The position numbers and the translations under genes were made by a program. The notes under the pieces are model-generated. The model ran no database searches, had not been told where the DNA came from, and worked only from the letters and a program-made list of their open reading frames with translations. From Veillonella montpellierensis DSM 17217 (GTDB lineage Bacteria; Bacillota; Negativicutes; Veillonellales; Veillonellaceae), in NCBI RefSeq assembly GCF_000426745.1, contig NZ_AUFY01000011.1, positions 27,034 to 91,033 on the forward strand: 64,000 bases of DNA, read 5' to 3'. Of the stretch, positions 8,971 through 18,406 are shown one piece after another (the first letter of the stretch is position 1; each line of letters opens with the position of its first letter).

Positions 8971-9915
8971 ATGCCAGTCACGGTTGTTAAAAATCTACCA
9001 GCTATTGAAAAGTTGGCACAAGAGAATATTTTTGTTATGGATACGATACGTGCAGAGTCACAAGATATTCGCCCTTTAAATATATTAGTTGTGAATTTGA
9101 TGCCTACCAAGGAAATTACAGAAACACAATTGCTTAGAGCCTTGAGTAATACTCCCTTACAATTAGATGTTACGTTTTTACACACTGCTTCAAGGACAGC
9201 GAAACATGTAGCAGAAAGCCATTTGGAAAGCTTTTATCGAACGTTTGAAGAGATTAAAACGAAATATTTTGATGGCATGATTATTACAGGCGCTCCAGTG
9301 GAGTTGATGGATTTTGAGGAAGTAGACTATTGGCAAGAATTATCTGATATTATGAATTGGAGCAATAGCCATGTTTACTCTAATTTGTACATATGCTGGG
9401 GTGCACAAGCCGCTATGTACTATCATTTTGGCATTCATAAAAAATTATTGACCTCAAAACTATTCGGCGTATTTGAAAATGAAATGTATGAAGATCATCC
9501 TATGTTAATGCGAGGGATGAATGAAATATTTTATATGCCCCATTCACGCCATACTACGGTGGATATGGATGAAGTTCAAGAACATGATGAATTACAAGTG
9601 CTTGCTGGATCCAAGGAAACAGGAGCCGCTATTGTTAGAAGCTTAGACAATCGGCATGTATTTATATTCGGCCATGCAGAATATGATTGGAATACGTTAA
9701 AGTTAGAATATGAACGAGATAAAGCACTGGGACTCGATATAGAATTACCTAAGAACTATTATCCTGATGATGATAGTACTAAGCGTCCTATTGTGCGTTG
9801 GAAATCGACAGCTACTATCTTATATACGAATTGGCTTAATTATTATGTGTATCAAGAAACGCCATTTATAGCGAATCAAATTGAAAAAATGAAACGAATC
9901 TATGTGCAACGGTAG
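8971..9915 (+). CDS. metA: Homoserine O-acyltransferase MetA, predicted acetyl-CoA dependent
   Basis: A 314-residue cytoplasmic enzyme that acylates homoserine in methionine synthesis. The catalytic triad is visible: Cys142 (YICWGAQ), His235 and Glu237 (FGHAEYDW). Residue 111, which sets acyl specificity in this family, is Glu (GAPVELMDF); Glu is found in the acetyl-CoA-using B. cereus type, whereas Gly is found in succinyl-CoA-using E. coli MetA. The next gene is an O-acetylhomoserine sulfhydrylase, which agrees. The start ATG 8971 follows AGGAG closely. A TATAAT (8903-8908) lies 62 bp upstream. Confidence 0.95.
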   Translation: MPVTVVKNLPAIEKLAQENIFVMDTIRAESQDIRPLNILVVNLMPTKEITETQLLRALSNTPLQLDVTFLHTASRTAKHVAESHLESFYRTFEEIKTKYFDGMIITGAPVELMDFEEVDYWQELSDIMNWSNSHVYSNLYICWGAQAAMYYHFGIHKKLLTSKLFGVFENEMYEDHPMLMRGMNEIFYMPHSRHTTVDMDEVQEHDELQVLAGSKETGAAIVRSLDNRHVFIFGHAEYDWNTLKLEYERDKALGLDIELPKNYYPDDDSTKRPIVRWKSTATILYTNWLNYYVYQETPFIANQIEKMKRIYVQR

Positions 9916-10043
9916 AAAATTTTAGGATATATTGATTATCTGGGATAGCTAACATAGCTGACATAAGCTATTGAGCAATAGAATATATATTTCTTATAGT
10001 TTTAGACTATACCTATGCATACATAATTACTATGATGAAATCT

Positions 10044-10093
10044 AGCATATATGCTGTATTTGTGTAGACAAAGAAGTTAAAACATAGTAAAAT
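10044..10093 (+). promoter_or_regulatory. metY promoter with adjacent palindrome
   Basis: TAGACA (10065-10070), a 17-bp spacer and TAAAAT (10088-10093) form a good sigma-70-type promoter about 75 bp before the metY start. A perfect 12-bp palindrome, AGCATATATGCT (10044-10055), lies just upstream of the -35 and may be an operator. Confidence 0.5.
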
Positions 10094-10174
10094 GATATGC
10101 ATTAAGAGAAGAAAGAGATAATATAGTAGCGTGAGAAACTACTATGGGTGTAGAAAAAAGAAGGAGAGATCATT

Positions 10175-11449
10175 ATGAGTACACAGTATAAATTTGAAAC
10201 ATTACAATTGCATGCAGGTCATACCATTGACCCTACCGGTGCTAGAGCAGTACCGATTTACCAATCTACAAGTTTTGTATTTAAAGATGCAGAGCAAGCG
10301 GCAGCACGATTTGCCTTAACAGATCCAGGTGCTATTTATTCTCGATTGGGAAACCCTACTAATGATGTGCTAGAAAGTCGTGTGGCCCAATTAGAAGGTG
10401 GCGCCGGTGCCATTTCTGTTGGTTCAGGTTCCGCTGCCATTACCTACGCCATTATGAATGTAGCTGATGCAGGTGATAATATTGTTGCAGCATCTACGTT
10501 GTATGGTGGTACGTATTGCTTATTTAGTACTACTTTAGAACGGGTTGGCATCCATACGAATTTTGTAAATCCAGATCGGTTAGAAGAATTTGAAGCGGCC
10601 ATTGATGATCGCACTAAAGCGATTTATATTGAATCCATTGGAAATCCAAATATTAATTTGGTAGATATACAAGCTGTTGCTGATATTGCACACAAGCATA
10701 ACATTATTTTGATCGTGGATAATACATTTGGTGGCGGTGGCTATTTAATCCGTCCAATTGAACATGGGGCAGATGTGGTTGTTCATTCGGCTACTAAATA
10801 TTTAGGTGGTCATGGCACTACCATTGCAGGTATTATTGTGGAAAGTGGTAAGTTCGATTATAGAGCCAGCGGTAAATATCCTCATTTTACAGAAGGAGAT
10901 GAACACTACAACGGTCTTAAATGGTCTGATTTACCGACACCGTTTACTGTAAAAGTGCGAGCACAACTACTTCGTGATACAGGTGCTACCTTGGCACCAC
11001 TATCGGCTTTTTCGATTATTCAAGGCATTGAAACATTGTCCTTGCGTGTGGAACGTCATGTAGAAAATACTAGAAAGGTAGTTGAGTTTCTATCAAACCA
11101 TGAAAAAGTAGCGTGGGTGAATTATCCAGAACTTCCTACGAGTCCATATAAACACTTAGCGGATAAGTACTTTACGAAAGGTGTAGGAGCTATTTTTACC
11201 TTTGGCATTACAGGTGGCAAAGAAGCTGGCGTACGATTTGTGGATGCATTGCATATTTTTTCTAATTTGGCAAATGTAGCTGATGCGAAGTCATTAGTAA
11301 TTCATCCAGCTAGTACAACGCATGCACAATTAAATGAAGAAGAACAACGGGCTGCAGGTGTATCAGAAGATATGATTCGTTTGTCAGTGGGCATTGAAAA
11401 TATTGACGATTTATTAGAAGATTTAGAACAAGCACTAGCAAAAGCATAA
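10175..11449 (+). CDS. metY: O-acetylhomoserine sulfhydrylase (aminocarboxypropyltransferase)
   Basis: A 424-residue PLP enzyme of the Cys/Met metabolism family that makes homocysteine directly from O-acetylhomoserine and sulfide. Diagnostic segments are [20 protein letters not shown] at the N-terminus, [24 protein letters not shown] with the PLP-contact Asp, the PLP lysine in [12 protein letters not shown], and the C-terminal [10 protein letters not shown]. The length (about 425) and the insert after the PLP lysine match MetY rather than the shorter MetB/MetC. The gene follows metA by 259 bp, with its own promoter. GGAGAG precedes the ATG. A terminator follows at 11477. Confidence 0.94.
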   Translation: MSTQYKFETLQLHAGHTIDPTGARAVPIYQSTSFVFKDAEQAAARFALTDPGAIYSRLGNPTNDVLESRVAQLEGGAGAISVGSGSAAITYAIMNVADAGDNIVAASTLYGGTYCLFSTTLERVGIHTNFVNPDRLEEFEAAIDDRTKAIYIESIGNPNINLVDIQAVADIAHKHNIILIVDNTFGGGGYLIRPIEHGADVVVHSATKYLGGHGTTIAGIIVESGKFDYRASGKYPHFTEGDEHYNGLKWSDLPTPFTVKVRAQLLRDTGATLAPLSAFSIIQGIETLSLRVERHVENTRKVVEFLSNHEKVAWVNYPELPTSPYKHLADKYFTKGVGAIFTFGITGGKEAGVRFVDALHIFSNLANVADAKSLVIHPASTTHAQLNEEEQRAAGVSEDMIRLSVGIENIDDLLEDLEQALAKA

Positions 11450-11476
11450 GTGGTGTAGAATTTCATAGAATGATTG

Positions 11477-11511
11477 AAAACGGGAAACAAAGTAGGAGTT
11501 TCCCGTTTTTT
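11477..11511 (+). terminator. Intrinsic terminator after metY
   Basis: A 12-bp stem AAAACGGGAAAC (11477-11488) with GTTTCCCGTTTT (11498-11509), a 9-nt loop and a T-run. Confidence 0.88.
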
Positions 11512-11730
11512 GTCGAATATATATAAAGACAGATATTCATTTAGTATTGTAGTGTAAGTGTATGTAGAATGTTACAACCTTCTATCTATGGCATGTATGA
11601 TATCTAGTGTACAGTGAGGTAGACGTATTTTTATGATAAGAGACATCCAGTTATCGTGAGTGATTGGGATTAGAGTGAGCAAGCGACAGTATTAGTGGTG
11701 TTATGTATACAATAGAGGAGTGGTATATGT

Positions 11731-12684
11731 ATGAATCCAAAAGTGGTTATTGCCAATGCGTTTAAAATGAATTATGATAAGAAACTAGATTTTTCAGTAA
11801 TTAAGGGACATGTTGAAGCCTATGATGATACCACGGCAGATGAGTTATTATTGCGCATTCAAGACGCGAATGTGTTAGTCACCAAAGAGATGCCCGTAAC
11901 AGCTAGCATGATTGATAGATTTCCTGGTTCGGTTACATTACTAGTAGAGGCAGGTACGGGGTATAATAATATTGATATTGAGGCGGCCACTAAGAAAGGT
12001 ATTACTGTATGTAATATTCCAGCCTATAGTTCAGAGCGTGTAGCTCATACAGCAATTATGATGGTCTTACAATTATCATCTATGATGCAACAACAAATTC
12101 GCATGTTACAGGCCAAGGATTATAGAAATTTTACGGACCATTTGATGGTTCCTCACAGAGAAGTCAATGGAAAGACAATTGGTCTTATTGGTTGTGGCGG
12201 CATAGGTACAGTGGTCATGAAAGTGGCTCGCGCCTTAGATATGAACGTATTAATCTATAAGCGTCATCCAGGTCATAATGAACCAGGTGTTACGTATGTT
12301 ACATTGCCTGAACTATTGGCCCAGTCTGATTATGTGTCTTTGCATTGTCCATTAACAGAAGAAACGAAACATATTATCGATGCTAAGGCTTTGAAGAGTA
12401 TGAAAGACAGCGCTTTTTTAATTAACACTGCTCGCGGTGCATTAGTAGACGAAAAAGCGTTGATTGCTGCGTTAGTACATCATGACATTGCTGGAGCAGG
12501 TCTTGATGTACAGGAAGTAGAGCCGCCAGCTATGGATAGTCCACTTTATACATTAGATAATGTGATTATTACGCCACATATGGGATGGAAAGGATTAGAA
12601 ACAAGAGAACGGTTAGTAAGTATTATTGCTGATAATATAGAACAATTTTTTAATGGTACACCAATTAACGTAGTTAATGGATAA
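11731..12684 (+). CDS. NAD-dependent D-2-hydroxyacid dehydrogenase
   Basis: A 317-residue oxidoreductase of the D-isomer 2-hydroxyacid dehydrogenase family. The NAD-binding Rossmann motif is GLIGCGGIG near residue 151. Catalytic residues are Arg in NTARGALVDE, Glu in LDVQEVEPP, and His in ITPHMGWKG. The GTGYNNID segment near residue 73 is typical of glycerate or phosphoglycerate dehydrogenase-like members. There is no C-terminal ACT domain, so it is not a classical regulated SerA; glycerate/hydroxypyruvate reductase is the best guess. AGAGGAG precedes the ATG with 10-nt spacing. It is a single gene flanked by terminators. Confidence 0.88.
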   Translation: MNPKVVIANAFKMNYDKKLDFSVIKGHVEAYDDTTADELLLRIQDANVLVTKEMPVTASMIDRFPGSVTLLVEAGTGYNNIDIEAATKKGITVCNIPAYSSERVAHTAIMMVLQLSSMMQQQIRMLQAKDYRNFTDHLMVPHREVNGKTIGLIGCGGIGTVVMKVARALDMNVLIYKRHPGHNEPGVTYVTLPELLAQSDYVSLHCPLTEETKHIIDAKALKSMKDSAFLINTARGALVDEKALIAALVHHDIAGAGLDVQEVEPPAMDSPLYTLDNVIITPHMGWKGLETRERLVSIIADNIEQFFNGTPINVVNG

Positions 12685-12686
12685 TT

Positions 12687-12725
12687 AAAAAGCACTGATA
12701 GTAAGCATGTACTATCAGTGCTTTT
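12687..12725. terminator. Bidirectional terminator between convergent genes
   Basis: The stem AAAAAGCACTGATAGTA (12687-12703) pairs with its near-perfect complement (12710-12725), giving T-runs on both strands. It serves the dehydrogenase (+) and pepD (-). Confidence 0.88.
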
Positions 12726-12755
12726 GGTGTATATAGATTTTCTAAGAATCAGTTA

Positions 12756-14201
12756 TTATAGTTGTTTAAGTAAGGCTACTAAATACGTATATATACGTGT
12801 GACAGATGGTAAATATACTTTTTCTTCTGGTGTATGAGCACCAGTGATAGTTGGACCAAAACTAATCATTTGCGTATTTGGTAAAGCACCTTTTAATAAA
12901 CCACATTCAAGGCCAGCGTGGATGGCTGTTACCTTTGGCTCTTTGCCAAACATCGTTGTATATAAGCTAATAGCTTGTTCTTCTAATTTAGATCCCGCAT
13001 CATATTCCCAAGCAGGATAACTACCAATTACTTCATGTTGTAAGCCTAGTACATCGGCTAGGCGCAATAATTTGTCTTTAATAAATGCTAATGTATTTCT
13101 ATTGGAACTGCGAATGGAGATTAATATGTCAATCGTATGATCAGATTCTTTGACAATGGCTAAATTATTACTAGCTTCCACTAAATTATCTAAGGATTGA
13201 CTCATTGAAAATACGCCATTAGGGGCTAAGAATAAGAATGTAATTAATGCTTCAGTAGTGTCATCGGCATAGACCGTATTAGGTATAGTTGCATCGGTAA
13301 CAACAATCGTTAAATCTTTGTCTTGTGGCGTAAACTCTGCACGATATGCTAGTGCTTTAGCAATAAACCAGTTTTTAATAGCCGGTACATCTTCTTTTTT
13401 TACCGTTAGTAGACAAGTTGCCTTACGAGGAATGGCATTATGTTTTGAACCGCCGTGAAAGTTAGCAAGTTGGTAGGAATATTCATGAGATAGGTCATAA
13501 AGAGCTCTGGCTAGTATTTGCAATGCATTAGCCCGTTGTTTATGGATTTCAATGCCAGAGTGGCCACCTAGTAATCCATCAATCGATATTTCTAATGCAG
13601 CATCATAGATGTCACTTGGATATTCTCTAAGTAAAGGAATACCTACATCGATACGGCAACCGCCAGCACAACTTACGATAAACTCTCCTTCTACTTCTGT
13701 ATCGATGTTGAGTAAATACTGACCTTGAAGGGCACCTTTTTTGATGGCTGCAGCCCCTTCCATACCAGTTTCTTCGTTAGTGGTAAATAGACCTTCTAGT
13801 GGACCGTGGGCAATGGTAGAAGAATCAAAGACTGCTAATGCCATAGCTACTCCCATTAAATTATCGGCTCCTAAGGTTGTTTTGTCAGCGTGCATCCATT
13901 CGCCATCTATAATACAGGTGATAGGATCTTTTGTGAAATCATGCGTTGCGTCGGCACTTTTTTCGCAGACCATATCGATATGACCTTGTAAAATGATGGA
14001 AGGTCTATCTTCATATCCTGGCGAAGCTGGTTTGCGCATGATTACATTCCATTGTTCATCCTGTGATACTTCTAAGTGTCGATCCTTGGCAAATTTTACT
14101 AGGAAATCACTAATTGCTTTTTCATTGCCGGATCCACGAGGAATTTTGTTCATAGTGGTAAATAAATCTAATACAACTTGTGAATCTACATTTGCATTCA
14201 T
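12756..14201 (-). CDS. pepD: Aminoacyl-histidine dipeptidase PepD (M20C)
   Basis: A 481-residue cytosolic di-zinc dipeptidase that cleaves Xaa-His and other dipeptides. Metal-site motifs are GHIDMVCEK (near residue 77), LGADNLMG (near 116), TNEETGMEGA (near 146) and NIDTEVEGE (near 172). The C-terminal AIHAGLECG and GPTITGAHTPEE are typical of PepD. The length matches the E. coli enzyme (485). The ATG at 14201 is chosen because AGAGG lies 8-9 bases before it; an in-frame GTG at 14210 abuts the Shine-Dalgarno. It is convergent with the dehydrogenase gene and shares its terminator. Confidence 0.94.
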   Translation of the reverse strand: MNANVDSQVVLDLFTTMNKIPRGSGNEKAISDFLVKFAKDRHLEVSQDEQWNVIMRKPASPGYEDRPSIILQGHIDMVCEKSADATHDFTKDPITCIIDGEWMHADKTTLGADNLMGVAMALAVFDSSTIAHGPLEGLFTTNEETGMEGAAAIKKGALQGQYLLNIDTEVEGEFIVSCAGGCRIDVGIPLLREYPSDIYDAALEISIDGLLGGHSGIEIHKQRANALQILARALYDLSHEYSYQLANFHGGSKHNAIPRKATCLLTVKKEDVPAIKNWFIAKALAYRAEFTPQDKDLTIVVTDATIPNTVYADDTTEALITFLFLAPNGVFSMSQSLDNLVEASNNLAIVKESDHTIDILISIRSSNRNTLAFIKDKLLRLADVLGLQHEVIGSYPAWEYDAGSKLEEQAISLYTTMFGKEPKVTAIHAGLECGLLKGALPNTQMISFGPTITGAHTPEEKVYLPSVTRIYTYLVALLKQL

Positions 14202-14399
14202 GTATAGCACCTCTCTTATTGTGAATAATTCTAGTTAGTTAGAAAATAGTCATATCAATGAATATATTCTCACTATTACATTATCATATTGCTAGAGATA
14301 TGACAAAGCTTTCTAGCAAAGAATAGTATATTTGATATACAATATTAATATAAGATAGAAATAAATAAGGCTACATGGAGTAACCTAGAGATACAATAA

Positions 14400-14469
14400 A
14401 GCACCGCAACAAGGCGTATATTAATAGTGATGGCGCGTTATCACTATAGCGTAGTCTTGTTGTAGTGCT
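14400..14469. promoter_or_regulatory. Nested inverted repeats upstream of the asparaginase gene
   Basis: An inner 8-bp stem ATAGTGAT (14424-14431)/ATCACTAT (14440-14447) lies inside an outer imperfect pair AGCAC..CAACAAG (14400-14413) and CTTGTTG..GTGCT (14456-14469). It could be a structured leader or a small repeat element; there is no T-run. No other signal was found in the 14202-14502 spacer. Confidence 0.4.
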
Positions 14470-14502
14470 AGTACGAGTAGAGTAGAGTAGGAGTATATTG
14501 TT

Positions 14503-15483
14503 ATGACAAGTAAAAAAATCGTCTTAATTGGTACTGGTGGAACAATAGCAGGAAAAGGTAGTTCTGCGACTGATTTAATAGGATATACATCTGGCGTTCT
14601 ATCATTGCAAGATATTATCTCATCTGTACCGGATATAAAATCCTATGGCCCCTTTGAATATATTCAGTTTTCTAATATGGAAAGTTCTGATATTATGCCA
14701 GATACTTGGTTATCATTGGCACAATTAGTAGAGTCTGTTGTAGAAGAAGATGATGTGGCAGGTGTGATTATTACACATGGCACCGATAGTATGGAAGAAA
14801 CAGCTTATTTTTTACATCTTACGGTACATACGAGAAAACCCATCGTCATAACAGGAGCTATGAGGCCAGCTGGCTCTATTAGTGCTGATGGACCGCTCAA
14901 CTTATTATATGCAGCACAATTAGTGCGTACAGAAGATAGCGCGGCTAAGGGTGTACTTGTTGCTCTTAATGGTTATATAGATAGTGCTAGAGATGTGACG
15001 AAAATGAATACAACGAATGTGGACACCTTTGGTAATTCTGTATTTGGTCATATGGGAATCATACAAAATGGGAAAGCGTACTTTTACTACACTTCCACTA
15101 AAAAACATACGTATCAATCACAGTTTTTTGCTAAGTCACTACACTCCTTGCCTAATGTGGCGATTGCCTATTGTTATGCAGGTATAGACCCTCAATTATT
15201 ACAAGCTATATTGAGTACACGACCAGAAGGATTGATCCTGGTAGGGTTAGGACATGGGACTATTCCTGAACAGATTCGTAAGATTACTAAAGGACTTTCC
15301 ATTCCCGTTGTGCGCGCTTCACGTACGCATGGTGGTATGGTATCTTCTCTAGGTTCTGATCAATTGGCTAATTATTTAGTGAGTGGCACACTAAATCCTA
15401 TGAAAGCACGTATTTTGTTGATGTTAGCCTTAACAAAAACCACAGACAGAGAACGTATAGAAACGTGGTTTGAGGAGTATTAA
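14503..15483 (+). CDS. L-asparaginase
   Basis: A 326-residue asparaginase of the bacterial type I/II family that hydrolyses asparagine to aspartate and ammonia. The first active-site motif TGGTIAG is at about residues 10-16 and the second, HGTDSMEET, at about 92-100. Between them and after come GAMRPAGSISADGPLNL and the C-terminal helical domain with the THGGMVSS loop. There is no signal peptide, so it is probably cytoplasmic. AGGAG lies about 10 bases before the ATG. Upstream DNA contains a nested inverted repeat (14400-14469) that may form a leader structure. Confidence 0.93.
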   Translation: MTSKKIVLIGTGGTIAGKGSSATDLIGYTSGVLSLQDIISSVPDIKSYGPFEYIQFSNMESSDIMPDTWLSLAQLVESVVEEDDVAGVIITHGTDSMEETAYFLHLTVHTRKPIVITGAMRPAGSISADGPLNLLYAAQLVRTEDSAAKGVLVALNGYIDSARDVTKMNTTNVDTFGNSVFGHMGIIQNGKAYFYYTSTKKHTYQSQFFAKSLHSLPNVAIAYCYAGIDPQLLQAILSTRPEGLILVGLGHGTIPEQIRKITKGLSIPVVRASRTHGGMVSSLGSDQLANYLVSGTLNPMKARILLMLALTKTTDRERIETWFEEY

Positions 15484-15518
15484 TTGGTGATACTATATAG
15501 CAGAAATACTCTCTTCTG

Positions 15519-16244
15519 TTAGAATGTGGTTAATGATGCAACTAAACCTTGGCGAACTGCTTTGGCTAGCGTATCGCCAAATAATGAGAAGGTACCAGCA
15601 TCAGTCAAAATGTCACCAGATGTATCGATGGTAAGAATAATGCCATCAGTGGCGGATCCAGTTGCGATAGAGGTCGATTGAAGGCTAGAAATATTAGTAT
15701 CCTGTAGCGCTGCTGATTTAGCTTCTGTTATAGTGATAAGGGCTTTAGCCATAGCACCGTCAGTTAACGCCTTATTCGTAAAGGCTAAAATATTAATAGT
15801 TCCCGGTGGACAGAATTCTCCCTTTTCTTCCTTATAATGGTAACCGTCACCAGCAGTGTGTGCAGTTTGTTCAATGCCAGCAGTAATTATTGTTTCTACG
15901 ATGCAATCATCTTGTACGACTTTGGTATACACATGTTTTGTCATATCGGCAGAAGTAAGTAGAGCCGTACAAAAATGAATGGGCAAGTCCAATGTTTCAA
16001 ATTCACTAGCTAAATAGTTAGCCACAGAACCACCTGGTAAGTCTTGCTCTGTAGTAATGAAAAAATTTAATTTTTGATTGCGAACTGCTAGGGTATGATG
16101 ATATCCTCCGTTTAATTGACCTGTACTTAGTGAGTAATGTATATCATCAAAAGTAATCGTTAGGGAATTTGTATCATAATGAACATGACCACCAGTAGCT
16201 AACTGAGTGGGTGCTGGAAAAGGTGTAATCTTAGATGTATGCAT
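15519..16244 (-). CDS. cbiZ: Adenosylcobinamide amidohydrolase CbiZ
   Basis: A 241-residue protein resembling CbiZ, which cleaves the aminopropanol side chain from cobinamide or (pseudo)cobalamin to give cobyric acid for salvage and remodelling of corrinoids. Family-like blocks are HVYTKVVQDDCIVETIITAG in mid-protein, PPGTINILAFTNKALTDGAM, the TEAKSAAL helix, and a TGSATDGI segment near the C-terminus. GAGG precedes the ATG. The gene stands alone on the minus strand, convergent with the asparaginase gene; no corrinoid riboswitch or transporter is adjacent. The family call rests on these motifs only. Confidence 0.8.
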   Translation of the reverse strand: MHTSKITPFPAPTQLATGGHVHYDTNSLTITFDDIHYSLSTGQLNGGYHHTLAVRNQKLNFFITTEQDLPGGSVANYLASEFETLDLPIHFCTALLTSADMTKHVYTKVVQDDCIVETIITAGIEQTAHTAGDGYHYKEEKGEFCPPGTINILAFTNKALTDGAMAKALITITEAKSAALQDTNISSLQSTSIATGSATDGIILTIDTSGDILTDAGTFSLFGDTLAKAVRQGLVASLTTF

Positions 16245-16586
16245 AATGACCTCATAATGATGGTAATAAAATATAGTATACTGTATCTATGATGAGAAGG
16301 AGTATAGTACAGTAAATTTGAATCGTGACACTATGGACACGTATTGGGTGTAAGAAGCTACCTATCATACCGTTATTATAATTGATAATCATACTGTGAT
16401 ATAACGTCCTTTAAATGATTGCTATAGCATATTAGTAAGTATATCATGGACATAGATAATTGACTAATTTTATATAGAAAAGAAACTTGTATAGAGATAA
16501 GACGACACAAAAAAGATTGATTTCCACGTGGTATCACTAGATATGGTATACTATAAGGGATGTATTATTAATAGAAAGAGGCCCCT
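16245..16586. other. Divergent intergenic region, 342 bp
   Basis: AT-rich spacer between cbiZ (-) and the MscS gene (+). It carries the extended -10 promoter at 16544-16552. On the minus strand a TATACT-like -10 lies around 16273-16278 ahead of cbiZ. I searched by eye for a cobalamin riboswitch (B12 box) and saw none. Confidence 0.4.
16544..16552 (+). promoter_or_regulatory. Extended -10 promoter of the MscS gene
   Basis: TGG-TATACT, an extended -10, lies 35 bp before the MscS start codon. No good -35 is seen at 17 bp. Confidence 0.45.
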
Positions 16587-17504
16587 ATGTTTGAATTTTT
16601 TGATTCTATAAAACTATCCATTGATAAAGGTTTTTTTGCTGTTGAAAACATTCAATATTGGTTAATAGCACATATAACTGATTTATTATTAGCCATTGTT
16701 ACATTTGTTATAGGGCAAGCGATTGCACGGCTGTTAAGACGGGCCATCGATCGAATTATTGCGCGCACAAAATATGATAAGACAGTCATGAACTTTGTCA
16801 GCCAAATTGTGTATTACATGATGATTGCCGTTGTTGTCTTGATGGCAGCAGATCAAATGGGCATTCCTATGACATCCTTTATAGCTGGTTTTGGTGCTAT
16901 CGGTATCGGTATTGGCTTAGCATTGCAAAATAATATGTCTAATTTTGCATCTGGCTTAATGATACTTTTTTTTCAAACCTTTAAAGTAGGCGACTATATC
17001 GTAGTTGACGGCGCAGAGGGAACTGTTAAAAATATTCACCTCATGAATACAGCCATTGTAACAAGAGAAAACAAAACTGTATTTATTCCTAATTCTTTAT
17101 TGACCTCTCAAAAATTAACGAATAGTAGCTATATGAAGAAACGGTACATTCAGTTTGTCTTTGATATTAGTTATGATAATGATCATCATAAGGCGATTAA
17201 GTTGTTAAAAGAAATTTTTAAAGCGAATAAATTAGTGTTAAATGCGAATCACATGGAAATTGGTATTATTGCTTTTGGCGACAATTCGGTACAAATTAGA
17301 GCCATGCCATTGGTGAAAAATGAAAATTATTGGGCCGTCTACTATCGTACTATGTCAGAAGTGAAAGATAAATTTGACGCTAATGGTATTGATATTCCAT
17401 ACCCACAGCGTGTGGTATATGTAAAGGAAGCTGTGGAGAACACACAAGAACCTGTAAGTGATGTGAAAGAAACCGCTTCTGATATAAAAAATACACAAGC
17501 TTAG
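16587..17504 (+). CDS. Small-conductance mechanosensitive channel, MscS family
   Basis: A 305-residue inner-membrane channel that releases solutes on hypo-osmotic shock. Three membrane helices are visible (about residues 25-45, 70-90, 95-120). The pore helix TM3 carries the glycine/alanine-rich pattern AGFGAIGIGIGLALQ followed by NNMSNFASGLMILFF, then the beta domain FKVGDYIVVDGAEGTVKNI and PNSLLTSQKLTNSS. The length is close to E. coli MscS (286) plus a polar tail of about 25 residues rich in Val, Glu and Asp. GAAAGAGG precedes the ATG. It appears to be a single gene. Confidence 0.94.
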   Translation: MFEFFDSIKLSIDKGFFAVENIQYWLIAHITDLLLAIVTFVIGQAIARLLRRAIDRIIARTKYDKTVMNFVSQIVYYMMIAVVVLMAADQMGIPMTSFIAGFGAIGIGIGLALQNNMSNFASGLMILFFQTFKVGDYIVVDGAEGTVKNIHLMNTAIVTRENKTVFIPNSLLTSQKLTNSSYMKKRYIQFVFDISYDNDHHKAIKLLKEIFKANKLVLNANHMEIGIIAFGDNSVQIRAMPLVKNENYWAVYYRTMSEVKDKFDANGIDIPYPQRVVYVKEAVENTQEPVSDVKETASDIKNTQA

Positions 17505-17759
17505 CACTTGCGTAGCATGAATAGATAGGATATAAAAAACGAGTCATACAGACTCGCATGAAAGCGTTGCTATGTAAATCGATATGGTTGATAATGAGGT
17601 AGGTACAATATGTAAAATACTATTAATTATAAACATATATGTGAAAGATGTAAGCCTACAATCGTGTAGATTATGTATGGATGGTATGTATCGGCTACCA
17701 TCGCATAGATAGAACGTTAGAATTGTGAATGTGTAGTTAGTAGAAGTGAGCGTGTGTAT

Positions 17760-18380
17760 ATGAAAGAAAGTTTTTTATTTGCCTTTCTGCATCGCATGAA
17801 ATATATTCAGCGATGGGGGTTAATGCGTAATACGGAAATAGAAAATATAAAGGAACATAGTTTAGATGTAGCTTTTATAGCACATAATCTGGCATGTATT
17901 AGCAACCATTATTATGGCGGACACATTGATGCGAATGAAGTAGCAGTTAAGGCTATGTTTCATGATGCTAGTGAAGTATTTACAGGCGATATGCCTACGC
18001 CGATTAAATATTTTAATGCTACATTGCGACAATTATACGGAGATATTGAAAAAGCGGCACAACATAAATTATTAGAGACCTTACCAGAACCCTTACAACC
18101 AGATTATGAACCGTTAATTTGTGAAGATGCAACATCAGCTACTGGTCGATTTGTAAAAGCCGCAGATATTTTGGCAGCCTATATGAAATGTGTGCGCGAA
18201 GTACATGCTGGCAATGATGAATTTCAAGAAGCACATGATAGTATTTTGGCAAAACTACGAGCCTTAGATATGCCAGAAGTAGATTTATTTTTACAGTTAT
18301 ATAGTAAGCCATTAAGCTATTCCTTAGATAAACTTCATTACTATCATATAGATAGTGCTAAGGCAAAAGAAGACACCTAG
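17760..18380 (+). CDS. YfbR-like 5'-deoxynucleotidase (HD domain)
   Basis: A 206-residue HD-domain phosphohydrolase resembling E. coli YfbR, which dephosphorylates deoxynucleoside 5'-monophosphates. The N-terminus aligns with YfbR in style (FLHRMKYIQRWGLMRNT), followed by the metal ligands in EHSLDVAFIAH (His), MFHDASEVFTGDMPTPIKY (His-Asp), and the distal Asp in VKAADILAAY. The ATG at 17760 is preferred over GTG 17754 because family members begin MK; the Shine-Dalgarno is poor either way. A terminator hairpin overlaps its stop codon. It is convergent with queG, 8 bp apart. Confidence 0.88.
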   Translation: MKESFLFAFLHRMKYIQRWGLMRNTEIENIKEHSLDVAFIAHNLACISNHYYGGHIDANEVAVKAMFHDASEVFTGDMPTPIKYFNATLRQLYGDIEKAAQHKLLETLPEPLQPDYEPLICEDATSATGRFVKAADILAAYMKCVREVHAGNDEFQEAHDSILAKLRALDMPEVDLFLQLYSKPLSYSLDKLHYYHIDSAKAKEDT

Positions 18381-18406
18381 TGGCTATACTAGGTAGAATC
18401 TTTTTT
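18375..18406 (+). terminator. Terminator overlapping the nucleotidase stop codon and queG 3' end
   Basis: ACCTAGT (18375-18381) pairs with ACTAGGT (18388-18394), then AGAATCTTTTTT. The stem contains the stop codon of the + gene and the T-run lies inside the end of the convergent queG. Confidence 0.6.

Noticed and set aside
11731..12684. Assignment of the dehydrogenase as SerA
   Set aside because: It lacks the C-terminal regulatory domains and no serine genes are adjacent; kept as a general D-2-hydroxyacid dehydrogenase.
16245..16586. Cobalamin riboswitch upstream of cbiZ
   Set aside because: No B12-box-like sequence or suitable length of structured leader was found on the minus strand.
17541..17557. 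CGAGTC/GACTCG hairpin after the MscS gene
   Set aside because: The T-run is on the minus strand, where no gene ends; a weak stem, not called as a terminator for MscS.
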